NCBI GenBank assembly: GCA_903813345.2
Contig: CAIIXF020000003.1
Span: forward strand, 10,616,931 to 10,680,930
Source: Owenia fusiformis
Lineage: Eukaryota; Annelida; Polychaeta; Sabellida; Oweniidae
Direction: 5' to 3'
DNA length: 64,000 nucleotides
Positions 11,750 through 23,679 of this stretch are shown here, piece by piece. The first letter of the stretch is position 1. Every line of letters starts with the position of its first letter. Made by a program: the position numbers and the translations under genes. A model generated the notes under the pieces. The model was not told where the DNA came from. It ran no database searches and was given only the letters and a program-made list of their open reading frames with translations.

Positions 11750-11935
11750 TTTAGAATATATATATAAGGGTTATGTACTGGGAGGTTTTGGATATGGGGT
11801 TTATCCAGAGGGAGATATGCATATCTACCTGAGGGACCATAGGGACCGAAGGTAGATGTGCATATCTCACGAGGGATGAACCCAATATCCAAACCGACCG
11901 TACATAACTGCTTTATCCTATACCAAGTAAGTTTT
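11750..11935. repeat. Inverted repeat with GAGGGA motifs
   Basis: A right-hand copy of TTTTGGATATGGGGTT is found inverted near 11880-11900. The two halves bracket GAGGGA-rich sequence and end near GGTTATGTAC and GTACATAAC. A related, diverged structure lies at about 33110-33290, right after exon 3 of the TRAF7-like gene. Confidence 0.5.
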
Positions 11936-11936
11936 C

Positions 11937-12077
11937 TCATTTTCTTTCAATTTTTTTTATTTTTTCAATTTTTTCACATTTTTCTATTTTTTTCTTTTTT
12001 CAATTTTTTATTCTTAAAATTTTTTTTCACATTTTTTCTTTTTTTTAATTTTTCTTATTTTTTCAAGTTTTTTTTCG
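11937..12077. repeat. T-rich low-complexity run
   Basis: About 140 bases of nearly pure T with scattered A, C and short CAA or CAC interruptions. The apparent Phe-rich open frame through it is an artefact of composition. Confidence 0.8.
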
Positions 12078-12414
12078 AAGCGGGAAGATATGCCCTGGAG
12101 CGGGAGATATGGCGGGAGATATGGAAGTTCAGGATATGGAAACCTCAAAATCAAGATACGGGATATATCTTACCAACTTATCTCCCTAAAACTCTACTTG
12201 GCATTGGATAAAGCCGTTTACTCTGCATTAATAGCTCTCTAACGTCTTACTTGTTCATGTTTTTTATTGGGCCTTTCAACGTTTACTACCATTCCCTGTT
12301 CCCAGGCTACCATTTTTTGACTGGGTTTGGTAATCCCCGGGTAACCGGGGCTAATGCCCTCCCCGGGTTTTGCACTTGTTCCCAAAATATCCGTATGATA
12401 TCTGAAATATCCCC

Positions 12415-12530
12415 CCGCGCATTGCGCATGCGCCAGAAAATTCGAAAATTAATATTTGTCGGTCCTCTAGCGTGTAAACACAGCATATCTCCCGTACCGA
12501 GAATTTATTTGTCGGTCCTCTAGCGTGCCA
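12415..12530. promoter_or_regulatory. NRF1-like site and repeated GTCGGTCCTCTAGCGTG
   Basis: TGCGCATGCGCC near 12425 matches the consensus of the NRF1 transcription factor. Just downstream the 17-base block GTCGGTCCTCTAGCGTG occurs twice about 55 bases apart (near 12458 and 12511). This suggests a promoter-like region inside the 4.5-kb transposon. Activity is not shown. Confidence 0.35.
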
Positions 12531-12864
12531 CCACATCAGAGTCTAGAGTACCGACAATTGTCGGTACTGTAGCCTTTACGTTTTTTGTCAGCTGTGACGG
12601 AGCAGTTTTAATGAGAACTACGTTAAGAATTTAAGATTCAAATTATATCTTTTAAAAGTACCCTTAGAAGAGAAAAAGTCACAAATCACTTTCCTAAATT
12701 ATGACAAGTAGCCTCTGGGAGATCTGGTATTAACCTTTTGCCACATAATATTACTGTATATAAGATAATCCCAATACAGATTTAATATGTAATTATTTGA
12801 AATTCATGGAATTCATCGTTTTGCAGACTAAAATTATAAAAAAAAGTCTTGGTAAACGTGCTGC

Positions 12865-13035
12865 ACTGTAAAACCTGGATCAATGAATATCTTTCTCTTG
12901 TGAACACCTCTTCTTATCAAATATTCCTCTGACCTCTGTATGAAATTGCCTCTATGGAGTGAACATCTACCAAATGGGAACACATTTTTGGGCTCCATAC
13001 ATGTATGTGTTCACTGTACACATGTTTTACTGTAG
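12865..13035. mobile_element. Possible MITE with CTGTAAAACCTG-like ends
   Basis: The ends CACTGTAAAACCTGG and TGTTTTACTGTAG are imperfect inverted repeats, and GAACACC or GTGTTCAC occur inside. It resembles the TA-flanked element at 49078-49255. The TSD is not clean. Confidence 0.4.
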
Positions 13036-13104
13036 TTGCATCAGATAGCCATAACTCTTCAAATAAAGAACAATCTTAAAGTGTGCGCCAAAGTTTAAAA
13101 AAAA

Positions 13105-13172
13105 TGCGCAGGCGCAGCGCTCTCACTAACCTATATAAAGACTAAAGAGATTACAAGGTACAGGCTTCAGAG
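13105..13172 (+). promoter_or_regulatory. TATA-type promoter and possible first exon inside the transposon
   Basis: CTATATAAAG at 13131-13140 is a good TATA box preceded by TGCGCAGGCGCAG. About 32 bases downstream of the TATA box a GAG/GTAAGT donor occurs at 13172/13173. The order TATA box, short leader and donor suggests a non-coding first exon driven from within the 4.5-kb element. No matching acceptor plus long coding exon was found downstream, so the product is unknown. Confidence 0.35.
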
Positions 13173-14392
13173 GTAAGTCAGGAAAGTGAACAATTTTCGT
13201 CCCATGTTGATTTCCCGTTTAATCGTAAACAGGCAAGTTTCACCATTGAAATTGAAAATTACTATTAGATATACTTTGTAGATGTTATTAATGAGCTAAT
13301 GCATCAATCAAATGGCTTATTTTGAACATATAAAAAGTATTTGTGTTTTGTTTCCCAGGGAATCATATTCCCATGTAGTATACACATAAATAGTGTACAT
13401 TATGTAGAACTTGAATAGCCTGGTTTATATAATATTGAAGGGCATGCTGATTGTACACACGAGTACATGCATGAAGGCTTAATATTGATATTGCTTGCAT
13501 ACCTAAATAAAAGTAAACTCTTCTAATCCCCTAATGTAAACACGGCGGTATACATAGTCCGATTTATCGCAGACTTTAAAATCAAATTTTGCATTTTCGT
13601 ACTTCAAGATACACTCAACTTACCTTTTGGAAAGACTAAAGAGGGTAGAACAATTCACAGTCCATACCATTATATGTATTTAGCTTCATCTTCAGCAAAT
13701 CATTTTACTTCAAATAATCAAGTTACCGTAAAAACATATAGAAAGGCAAATACCCTATACTGAAATGAAGTTGACTATCATTTTCATGATCATGAGTTAC
13801 CATGCATAAGTTGGATCGCAGTACAAACTGAGAAAAGAAGCTTAAAGAGTGGTCGTATATACATCTCAGAATTTGAATTGTGTACTTTTATTACCGGTAC
13901 GTTTCATTTTTCAGAATACTTTACGAAAGAGATTTGACACACTCGCTCCTCTAAAGTGTAGTTGTAAAGAGATATATTATAAATCTAAATTCTTAACGTA
14001 TTTCAGATTTGAAACTGCTCCGTCACAGCCGACAAAAAATGTAATTATTATTTTTTATAAAAAAAATTAAAAATACTCAATACATCAAGATATCATTAAT
14101 ACCTTCAGAATTATGCTGAAAACATATGTAAATATTATTGTGTCGCTATATTGTACCATTAAAAAGAAATGAAAGAAATGGTACATTTTGGAGTATGATA
14201 CTCCGACGCCGTTTTTAATAGCTTTTACTCTTAGCGTTGTTCGACTTCAAACAGAAGTTAAAGTTACCCGCAAATGATATACTCATTGCATGGAGTCAGT
14301 AATTTTCTTTGATACAGCAAAACATATGAGTAAAAAATGAATTGTGTGGATTTCCTAGTGTTTCTATGCAAAATAGCACGCTCCGTCACAGC

Positions 14393-14641
14393 CATCCTCC
14401 GATCACAGGGCTTCAAAATCCAGAATATCTTCTTTCTTTTTACCCCCTGCTTTAACCAAGTTGGACGCGCCCGATTAAACTGAATCACGTGATCTTATTA
14501 TGCGCCGATGACGTATACATGATTTCTGTCGCAGTGTTGCGACAGCCAATCAAATTGCGAGTTCTTAATCGGGGAAATGCTAACTGCTTATAGCAGGGGG
14601 AAGAAGGAGGTACGGATTCTGGACACCTGCTTAGGAGGATG
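14393..14641. mobile_element. 249-bp insertion in the right arm of the 4.5-kb element, 9-bp TSD
   Basis: CGTCACAGC is present on both sides (14384-14392 and 14642-14650). Comparison with the left arm at 10180-10200, where the arm sequence is uninterrupted, shows the insertion directly. The inserted segment starts CATCCTCC and ends GGAGGATG. Confidence 0.7.
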
Positions 14642-14682
14642 CGTCACAGCGGACAAATATTTCGATACCAGCCTGTGACCAA

Positions 14683-15251
14683 TGGTGTAGCATTTTATCT
14701 ACTTTGTTCAGGGTATGAACCTGGCCAGACCAAAAATTGATTTTTCTGAAAATGTTCAAATGCAAGACTTATGCTTGGCCCGGGGCACAGGGGCTTGGGT
14801 CGGGCAAGCCCTCCGATGAGTGTGTACTTCTTATTAAGAGTATAAGGGAGGTCGTTTTTGATGCTTCCTGAAATTTGTAGAAAATGATTGTTAGATATAT
14901 CCAGTAAAAACATAAGGAATCCTTTTAATAATCGACATGCTGATTCAAACAACACTAGTTACCCAAAATGGTAGCAAGTAACATGCCTACATAAAATTTC
15001 ATCTATTGTTTGTGTGGAGAAAATAAAGTTATGTTTTTAAGGAAAAGTAACGTGATTTAGAAAGATTACTCCTCACGAAAAATGACTAAGTCCAAAGTAC
15101 GCTTTTTCAAAAGGATTATCTGACCATTTTTCAAACAGGTCTTTCTCCCATAAATTGCCTTCGAATTGATTCTTGTAAAACAGATGAAAAAAGCGTTACT
15201 TTTAAAATGCCAATATTTTCTGTCCCTATATCGTGACACTGTTGCTTCCCC
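14683..15251. other. Unassigned intronic sequence
   Basis: No exon, repeat array or transposon end was recognised in these roughly 570 bases. Confidence 0.4.
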
Positions 15252-15253
15252 TA

Positions 15254-15464
15254 CAGTGCTTACCATAAATAAATGACAGATGGATTTGCTGAAGTGAGGA
15301 TTTCCCATGTTAAGAAGAAGAGAATTTTCAAGAGGCTATACATCAGTGAGAGTACACAAAATGTAAAATATACAAAACTTAAGGGATGTGTATCTAGACA
15401 TTATTGGAAAGTATGAAGTCTCAAATCACCATGGTCCAGGTGTCTTTATTTGTGGTGAGCACTG
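15254..15464. mobile_element. TA-flanked MITE related to the one at 9371, 211 bp
   Basis: CAGTGCTTACCATAAATAAA starts after TA (15252-15253), and the right end TGGTGAGCACTG is followed by TA (15465-15466). Internal sequence (AATAAATGACAG and GATTTGCTGAAGTGAGG) is the reverse complement of parts of the 9371 element. Confidence 0.65.
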
Positions 15465-15569
15465 TAGCTTTATTTCCATTTGACAATATGCTGTGTTACT
15501 TTTTATAGCATTTAATTACTTAATTGAATTGTTATAATGCTTATATATATATATGGATATAGACTAGGG

Positions 15570-15935
15570 GGGGGGTAGTATGTCCAACAGACTAGAAGTC
15601 AGTCTGTTATGATATACTATATAGTCCTGTGGCGTCGGAAGGGGGGGGGGGGTTGGGGGGGTGGGGGGGGGGCATTTGGGGCGACCACCCCCTCCCCCTT
15701 TTAGATTTGAAACCGAGCCTAGAATTGAAAGCTCTAGAGCTAAATTAAAGTCAAAGTGTAATAATGACAGAAATGACACAATGTTAGTATTTAAGTCTAC
15801 ATCAGGCATAGAAGATCTCATTTCTCATATTATATTTAATTCTATACCATGTATAGTTTCTCAGGAAGCCATACAGTATGTACGCATGACCCATCCATAC
15901 CCAAAAGTCGCCCCTCCCTAAGCAAATCCTTCTAA
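15570..15935. repeat. G-run/C-run repeat with GGCGT(C/T)-type ends
   Basis: Several runs of 8-12 G around 15570-15672, then a C-rich stretch. The outer sequences GTGGCGTCGGAAGG (near 15629) and CCTTCTAACGCCTCTGCAC (near 15927) are imperfect inverted repeats. This looks like a non-autonomous DNA element. The open frames on both strands through it are composition artefacts. Confidence 0.5.
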
Positions 15936-17180
15936 CGCCTCTGCACAGCATATTGTCAAGTGGAAATAAAGCTAGATGAAGTAACAAACATGCAAATTAG
16001 TTTACTCCATCGGCCATTTTGAATAGCACTTCCTATGTAAACAAATATTTTGAATTACCAAATCTTAAGGATATACCTGTGTAAAAAATTGACCATTTCA
16101 ATCTCAACAAAACTAGGTTTTTATTATACAACCTATAATAAATAGGTTATATTTATATATAAATATATAAATCTAAATCGTAGATGTAGCGATTCAGAAA
16201 ATGTAATGATAAAGGAAGGTCAACGTTTTAACACGTTTTGAGTCGAAATTTACTCAAGTTTCGAATGGATTGTGGTATTTTTTTTATTTGCTTATTCCAA
16301 AAAAGGTGATCTCATGTTTATTTTGATATAAAGAAAACATTTTACGCTTGAAAATGCCGTTGAAGATTGATGTGATTTAACGATGATTCAAAAGCCACTG
16401 GTCAATTCGCGTCATATTTTAACGAAATCTATGACGTGTTTCTCAAGAATTAACAGAATTGACTGATCACAAACACATAAACTAGCCACATGATAAACAT
16501 CATTCCAAATTATTTTGAATTATGGAGGGTTTGATGACCCAGATAGACATTCATTCAATAAACAATAATTTAAAATGGCTAATAATAACCATATTTGACT
16601 CCTAATATGCTGCGATTTCTGTTCATTTTTCGGGAAAGGATAACGTTACATTTTTTTTTAAATCATTTTATTTAGCCTAGGGTTTACAGTTTACATTATT
16701 ATATCCCCTAACGTTACATTTGAGGTTAACAGTTGTGATTTTTCAGGAAAGGATAACATTACATTTGAGGTTAACAATTGTGAAAATTCAACATGCCCTG
16801 TGAACTGCCTTCACAAGAAGCTTCAGACTAGACATCAATGCTTTTACTCTGGATATAAAGCATGCATGCTCTTTGATGATTTTGGGCCATTTTGGACCCG
16901 ATTATACCACGAGTACAATTCTATAGGACCCGATGCTACCGCCTGAGTATTCCGATTATACCGTGATTAAAATCCGATGAGGTAGTGAGTAAGCTTTTGG
17001 ATGATCATATTATAACATGAAGTATATCACAAAAATTCCTCTTAATATGATATAATTCCCGCAGCAGTATACGTCAATGTCTGTGTCCCACAAGGTTATT
17101 TAAATCTGTCACTCGAATCACCATAATTTTCATTGTTGATAATATCATCACTTCTATATGCTCATAATCCAATGACTTTG
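15936..17180. other. Unassigned intronic sequence
   Basis: AT-rich with only short direct repeats, for example GGATAACGTTACATTT and GAGGTTAACA near 16630-16790, and several GATTATACC blocks near 16900-16970. No exon was identified. Confidence 0.4.
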
Positions 17181-17183
17181 GTA

Positions 17184-17573
17184 CGTGTTATTTTGTATCT
17201 ACCAAGACCAATGCGGTAAACATATGAAAAAAGTTATATATTTTGATTGATCTAAAATGTGCAAAGTTAAAAGACCCGTTATGCTCATTCACTCTCAATT
17301 TTGAATAAGATAAGATATCAGTAGAACGGCTACTAAAATGAAAAAAGATTGACCAGTAGAGATTAGGAACTTGAAACATATACATTTTTATCCATAAATA
17401 TGGGTAATAATTGATTTTAAAGCAATTTTGCGCTATTCCTATCCTCCAGTGTTGATAGCCTAATTTATGTTGTGTCAGTCTGGGTCAAAATGTTACAAGA
17501 GTATTAATAACGAGGAACCCTTCTAATAAAGGTAATTAAATCAATGTTCGAAAACTCCCAAAAGTAACCCTAC
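17184..17573 (+). repeat. Dispersed repeat, inverted partner at about 27685-28045
   Basis: About 390 bases match the reverse complement of 27685-28045, including GTGTTATTTTGTATCTACCA, the GACCAGTAGAGATTAGGAA region and GAGGAACCCTTCTAATAAA. The two copies are diverged. They could be terminal arms of one large element spanning 10 kb, or two independent insertions. Confidence 0.55.
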
Positions 17574-17889
17574 CACTATTTCATCATAAGCACGTCATAA
17601 ACTCGACGATGTCATTGGATCTCAACAGATTTTACTCAAGTAATATTTGGATACTGAGATCCTTTACTCAAGATATTTTCGGATCTTTATAACATTACTC
17701 ATCGATTACATCAGGATCGATGTCTGATAACATCGGATCTTTTAGGACAAAGTTTATGTGAAGATTTTGCTGTTCAAAAGTGCTATTTTGACCTCATAGT
17801 TTGACACTTAATATTTTATGCATATGACATGCAATTACCGACCCAGGTATGTCTTACGTGTGTCTCGTTATCAATTAAAGCGAATATGA

Positions 17890-20644
17890 ATGAGAAAACA
17901 AACCGAAAACCATTATACATTTTACTTATCTCTTAAAATAGAAAAAATATATTTCAACTATAATAACAAACAGCTATTTAGTTATCTACTTATGAGCCAC
18001 GATAATGAACTAATAAATCCATGGGGTGAATTCCTAAACAAAATGAACCTTACTTTTGACACTCATAACATAGACTTAGAGTGAATGATCATATACTAAT
18101 AACTGATGACGATATTTTAGAGGAAGCTGCTAATTTCTATGAAAAACTCTATAAATCAGATGATATCCCTGAAAACAATGTTAATGAATATATTGAAAAC
18201 ACTAAACTGGATTATACATTAACAGATGAGGAAAAAGCTTTTATTGACAAAACTATATCAAAATTAGACCTGAAACTTTCCGTCAAAAAACTTAAAACTA
18301 ACAAAAGCCCTGCTCTTGATGGTTTAACACCAGATTTTTATAAAACTTTTTGGCCCAAAATTGAAGACATATTTTTGGATATGGTGGAAGAAACTTTTAA
18401 ATTTGGTGAACTGTGTGACACAATGAAATTGGCAATTCTGACTTTGATTTTTAAAAAGGGTGATCGAGAATTACTTCCTAATTACTGACCTATAAGCCTT
18501 ACAAATTATGACTATAAGATAATTACATTAACTCTTGCAAATAAAATTAAGCCATATGTTAAAAAATTGGTTGATATAAATCAGACATCATATTTAGAAA
18601 ATCGTACAATATCCACAAATGCAAGATTGTTAATAGATCTTATCGATTATGCAAAGACTGAAAACATTGATGGTATCCTAATTAGCTTAGATTTTAAAAA
18701 GGCTTTTGACAGTTTAAATTGGTTTTTTATGTACTCAGTATTAGAAAACATGAATTTTGGAAAAAGAATTTATAAAATGGGTTAAAATCTTTGATAATCA
18801 TCAATTTTGAAAATAAAAAACAATGGTTTCTTTTCGAGAGAAGTTAAAATTAGCAGAGGTATTAGACAGGGCTGTCCCCTATCAGCGCTCCTTTTTATAC
18901 TTTGTACAGAAATAATGGCCAAAAATATAAAATATAATGATGAAATACATGGAATAAGTATCAATGATAATGAAATAAAAATAGTTCAGCATGCAGACGA
19001 CACTTCTATAATTCTAAAAATAGGGAATCAGTAAAAAATATGCTTGCAGAAATACAGAAATTTTCAAAACTGAGTGGTTTAGAACTAAATTTAGAAAAAA
19101 CACAGGGAATTTGGCTCGGAACATATCAGAATCGTGAAAAAAAATATAAAAACATAGAGTTTCCAGATGAACCAATAAAAATACTAGGTATATATGTGGG
19201 AAATGATTATGAAAAGTGTCAGAAATATAACTGGAATCCTAAAATTCTGGAATTTGAAAAACTATTTGAATCGTGGAAATCTAGAAAACTATCACTCTTT
19301 GGAAAAGTACAGATTATAAATTCATTAGCTATTTCAAAACTGATATTTTTGATCTCCATCCTAGATGTACCTGAAACTATCATAAATCAACTAAACAGTA
19401 TGATATATAAATTCATATGGAAAAAAGACATGATAAAGAGAAATGTTATAATTGGAAAGCTTGAAAAAGAAGGGTTGGGCTTAACTGATCTGAAAACCAA
19501 AATTTCAGCAATTAAAGGTATGTGGGTAAAGCGTTTAATTGGAGAAAATAGTGCTTGGCAACTTATCCCAATATTTTACATTAAAAAATGTGGTTTTAAC
19601 TTTAGCACTTTTCTAAAAACAAGATTTCTAAATATTGTTAAAATACCAATGCCAATTTTTTACCAAAATATCTTTACTTCATTCAACAGATGTAAATTGA
19701 TAGACAGAGATAAAAATAAGATATTTTCTGAATTATTCTGGTTAAATGAAAGGTTTCAGAACAAGAAAAGTGTCCTCTATTGTAAACACTGGATCAAAAG
19801 TGGTTTTGCTTATTTAAAAGATTTTATTGATATAAATGGTAACGTTATAGATGAAAAAACAGTTTTAAATAGATTAATTGATAAAAGGAATTGGATGACG
19901 GAATATCTCCAAATAAAATGTTTTATTGTAAAATTATTAAAAGAACATGATGGGGAGTTAGCAAAGTACACAAACATTAGATACCATAACCAAATTCTTC
20001 TAAAAAATGGCTCATGGACAAAAATAAATGATATCAGCACAAAGTCATTGTATAATATACTTTTAAAAGAAAAAGCTGAAAGCACAGTAATGGAAATTTA
20101 TTGGAGTTCATTGTTTAAGACACCAAATACAACACATTTTTATAGATCTATTTATATGTCAAAATTTATAAACATTGTTGACAAAAAATATGCTGAATTT
20201 AACTATAAATTGATTCATAACATATTGGCATGTGGTAAACTTGTGAGTAAGTGGAATAATAAAGTTTCGAAACTGTGTCTGTATTGCAATGAAACTCATG
20301 ACAGCAAGCATATGATATTTGAGTGTCGATTACTAGGAAATCTTTGGGTTAATGTTGGAAAGATTTTAAAATGTAATATTCAATGGAAAAATATAATATT
20401 AGGGTTTTATATGAATGAAGGAAATATTCAAGAATTTAGAAATATTGTCACAACTGTGGTCAGCTATAGCATTTATGTAAATTGGATTAAACACTCGGAG
20501 GATTATGAAGAACTTAAGGATGTAAAGGACCTTATACACCCTCTATTGGGATCTCCCCATGGGAAAAAAATAATTCTTCTGATTTTTCAAAGTGAGTATT
20601 CTGCTTCAATTATTACATTTATATGCACACTAGTATCTTGTTGA
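17890..20644 (+). pseudogene. Broken ORF2 of a Tx1/L1-type LINE (reverse transcriptase to C-terminus)
   Basis: Remnant of a non-LTR retrotransposon polymerase. The readable pieces are 18081-18488 (NKSPALDGLTPDFYKTFW), 18567-18785 (LDFKKAFDSLNW), 18807-19034 (RQGCPLSALLFI and HADDT, the catalytic Asp pair) and an intact 534-codon stretch 19040-20644. The last stretch carries the thumb, the YKFIW motif and a C-terminal zinc knuckle-like CLYCNETHDSKHMIFEC. Damage includes a TGA where a Trp is expected at 18486, stops and a shift near 18785-18806, and a frame change near 19035. The 5' end is missing or too diverged; 17890-18084 is in another frame and uncertain. The motif order and spacing fit the Tx1/L1 clade. 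It is inactive as it stands. It sits in intron 1 of the TRAF7-like gene in the same orientation. Confidence 0.85.
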
Positions 20645-21283
20645 CCTATATTCAGCACTGTATTGATGTATAGGCCACTTATTCGGGTCATAATTCAATC
20701 ATGAAGTGTAGAGGCATAGATTCCAAAACAGGAAGTATTTTTGTGTCTGGCAAAATCCATTTACATCCTACGCATCCCTGCATCTTATCCAAATATGTTA
20801 CTACATAATGAAATATAATAGTATAATCTTTGGTTTTACAAACTTGTATGATATTTGATAAGTGTAAAAGTTGTTTTTGGAGCATTTTTCTATAGCCATT
20901 TTGTAGGGAAAAAAATGATGAAAAAATGTACAATCTTTTAATTTTAAGTATGACCTGAATCGATTGCAAACTTCATATTTGCACATTTGATGAGATAAAC
21001 CATTCGATTCAGGTCATAGTGTATTTTTGGTATTTCTGTGATAATCAATGGAAACCAATGGCCTCTATTGGGATCTGCTGATATCCTCATGTTAAGTCAA
21101 TGGTGCACAGCCCCATGTAAGTCAATACAACCTTACTGAACGAAATGATCCCTATCTCAGCTTATGTGTGTCCGAGCACTTTAATATTTTCCAAAGTATT
21201 ATATGACATTTTATTCTTCATGTTACACCTACGAATGATTCATTTTGACCATAGGGATATTTGCCAATAATTGCACCTTGTCC
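20645..21283 (+). mobile_element. LINE 3' untranslated region with inner hairpin
   Basis: This region follows the ORF2 stop and is matched in reverse at 48.7-49.6 kb, which proves it belongs to the element. It contains an inverted repeat: TATGACCTGAATCGATTGCA at about 20950 and CGATTCAGGTCATA near 21006. The same palindrome is present in the other copy at 48,955-49,057. Confidence 0.7.
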
Positions 21284-22136
21284 TTTTAACAATCAAGCCT
21301 TTATATATTTATCCAAGTATGTTGAAAATATGAATCATATGAAGAAGAAAAATAATGAAGTGTTGCACCTTTTAGAGGATTGCATTAATAATTTTGAACT
21401 TGTTTTAATAGAGTAGATGTAGATCATAGTATATGTAGATATACTTTTTTCACATCTTTACAGACATGTACTTGCTGCATTTCTTTTTCACGTCTTTATA
21501 AGTTTATTTTATGTACTTACTGTAGCCTTATATTTTATATTAAACACTCGGAGGATTATGAAGAACTTAAGGATGTAAATTTTAACAATCAAGCCTTTAT
21601 ATATTTATCCAAGTATGTTGAAAATATGAATCATATGAAGAAGAAAAATAATGAAGTGTTGCACCTTTTAGAGGATTGCATTAATAATTTTGAACTTGTT
21701 TTAATAGAGTAGATGTAGATCATAGTATATGTAGATATACTTTTTTCACATCTTTACAGACATGTACTTGCTGCATTTCTTTTTCACGTCTTTATAAGTT
21801 TATTTTATGTACTTACTGTAGCCTTATATTTTATATTAAACACTCGGAGGATTATGAAGAACTTAAGGATGTAAATTTTAACAATCAAGCCTTTATATAT
21901 TTATCCAAGTATGTTGAAAATATGAATCATATGAAGAAGAAAAATAATGAAGTGTTGCACCTTTTAGAGGATTGCATTAATAATTTTGAACTTGTTTTAA
22001 TAGAGTAGATGTAGATCATAGTATATGTAGATATACTTTTTTCACATCTTTACAGACATGTACTTGCTGCATTTCTTTTTCACGTCTTTATAAGTTTATT
22101 TTATGTACTTACTGTAGCCTTATATTTTATATTATC
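21284..22136 (+). repeat. Three tandem units (296 bp) at the LINE 3' end carrying an ORF2 fragment
   Basis: UTR blocks of about 255 bases start at 21284, 21580 and 21876. Between them, at 21539-21579 and again one period later, is a 41-base segment identical to ORF2 positions 20486-20526. The unit therefore joins a piece of coding sequence to 3' UTR, skipping about 760 bases, and is repeated. The units look identical by eye. The last block continues into ATCACACCTTATTTAAC and an A-rich tail at about 22187-22230. Confidence 0.85.
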
Positions 22137-22230
22137 ACACCTTATTTAACTTTTGTATTCTTGATTAAATGTATATGTTTTGATTTTGGAAAATAATAAA
22201 AAAAAATTTAAAAAAAATAAAAAAAAATAG

Positions 22231-22739
22231 ATGGTTCATATACAATTATGATTTTCCATGTACAGTTATAGTAAGTTAGTCCTGGTCATTCAAAGTTAAT
22301 AATCCAATTCACGATAAGATTTCAGATGGTAATTTACATAAATATCTCCCATGATGCATCACTTTGGAAGGGACAAATTTTCATTGAACGAAATGATTAC
22401 TCTGAACGGAACAAAGATTGCAAAGTCAAAGGTCACAATCCGCTAATTTCATTGGTTGATGGTTACATCATAGCGTATGTATTCACCTTTCCATAAAGTC
22501 AGCTCATGAATATTATAATGAGCCGCTTAAAAATCGGTGACGTCAATGGGAGAAACTTTTTCCCGCAAAAAAACAAATGCAATTGAGTTTACATGTAAAT
22601 CCTCGGTTGATTGCTGTAAGTTTTACCTCTTCAAATGTGCAAATTATCAGTAAATTATTGACGGATTTTTATTGAACGTCAAATTGACATTTATTTACAC
22701 CTTCTAAGCGATTTAAATATTAAATTTCTTTCATAATGA
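22231..22739. other. Unassigned intronic sequence
   Basis: No exon or repeat family recognised after the LINE A-rich tail. Confidence 0.35.
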
Positions 22740-23679
22740 GTAAATGAATTGAAGAGTCACTCCCTGTCAGTTTGGGAACTGCATGTGAACAGGTTAAATT
22801 ATCATAATCATTGGTTCACCAACATTATAACATGTCTCTCATGCATAAAAATATATAGATAGACAATCTATTTTAAGTTAATCTTCAGTCACTGTGGCTA
22901 GTCGATCTATGTGGATGCAGTCATGTAATGTATCGTGGGTACTCGCGTACATTATAGGGAATGGGATCATTGCAAAAATATGACAGCAAATCGAGGTAAG
23001 TGATCTCAGAGTTTCTACTTAACATTGTGACTTGAAATCTTGCACACATATTCAATATACATAGTATGACAATGTGTGAAAGCTTCAGCTACCATATTCC
23101 TGTTATAGGGAAGATATTTGAAAAACATTTCGTAAACGTCAACATATATGTATAAAATGGATGCACCTATGTATCATTTGGATTCAGAACGGTAACAAAT
23201 GGATGCTTTAATAAATTATACTTTTATCATGATGATTTATTTACTGAAGGACAACTGGCCAGATTTTCTTTGTATCCATTGTTTGGATAAACATTCCTCA
23301 TTCAGTAAAGTAATTAGCCACCCCATTACAAGTAGTCTAAAGGCACCCTCATGAAAAATTGAAAATACTATATATAAACCCATCAACTGGAAAATGCCAT
23401 TACAGATGAAATAAAGGACCACGGTCCTGTGCTCACACAGTGTAGAACCTACAGAGGAATGTATATCCTGATTTACAAACAAAAGTATTGGTAAATATGA
23501 GATCAATTAAAGATGAGTCCTTTGTTGTTGGTTCAGATATGATTTGTTGTAGTCAAAAGAAAAACTATGAATTTGACCTAGATTTTGACCTAGGCCTTTT
23601 AGTGTTCAAATTTTGAAGGAAAGTAGATTTTGAGGGACGGCTTCTATTGTAGATTCTTATTAAGTTGGCTGCACCCAAG

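Larger units (their letters stand above)
10166..14677. mobile_element. 4.5-kb DNA transposon, CACAGGCTGG termini, 5-bp TSD
   Basis: ACCAA is duplicated at 10161-10165 and 14678-14682. The termini CACAGGCTGGTATCGAAA pair with each other. After an interruption by a small insertion at 14393-14641, the inverted arms continue for about 330 bases (10166-10500 against about 14085-14677). CAC-starting ends with a 5-bp TSD are features of the Transib/RAG-like superfamily; Chapaev and CACTA elements also start CAC but make shorter TSDs. No transposase domain was recognised inside, so the assignment is inference. The interior holds a tRNA-like segment, palindromes, a promoter-like region and a long T-rich run. 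Confidence 0.75.

Noticed and set aside
11858-12211. Phe-rich 117-codon frame
   Set aside because: Produced by the poly-T tract; no real protein composition.
12330-12365. CCGGGTAAC repeats as telomere-like sequence (also 7886-7925)
   Set aside because: Only a few degenerate units, not the metazoan TTAGGG telomere repeat.
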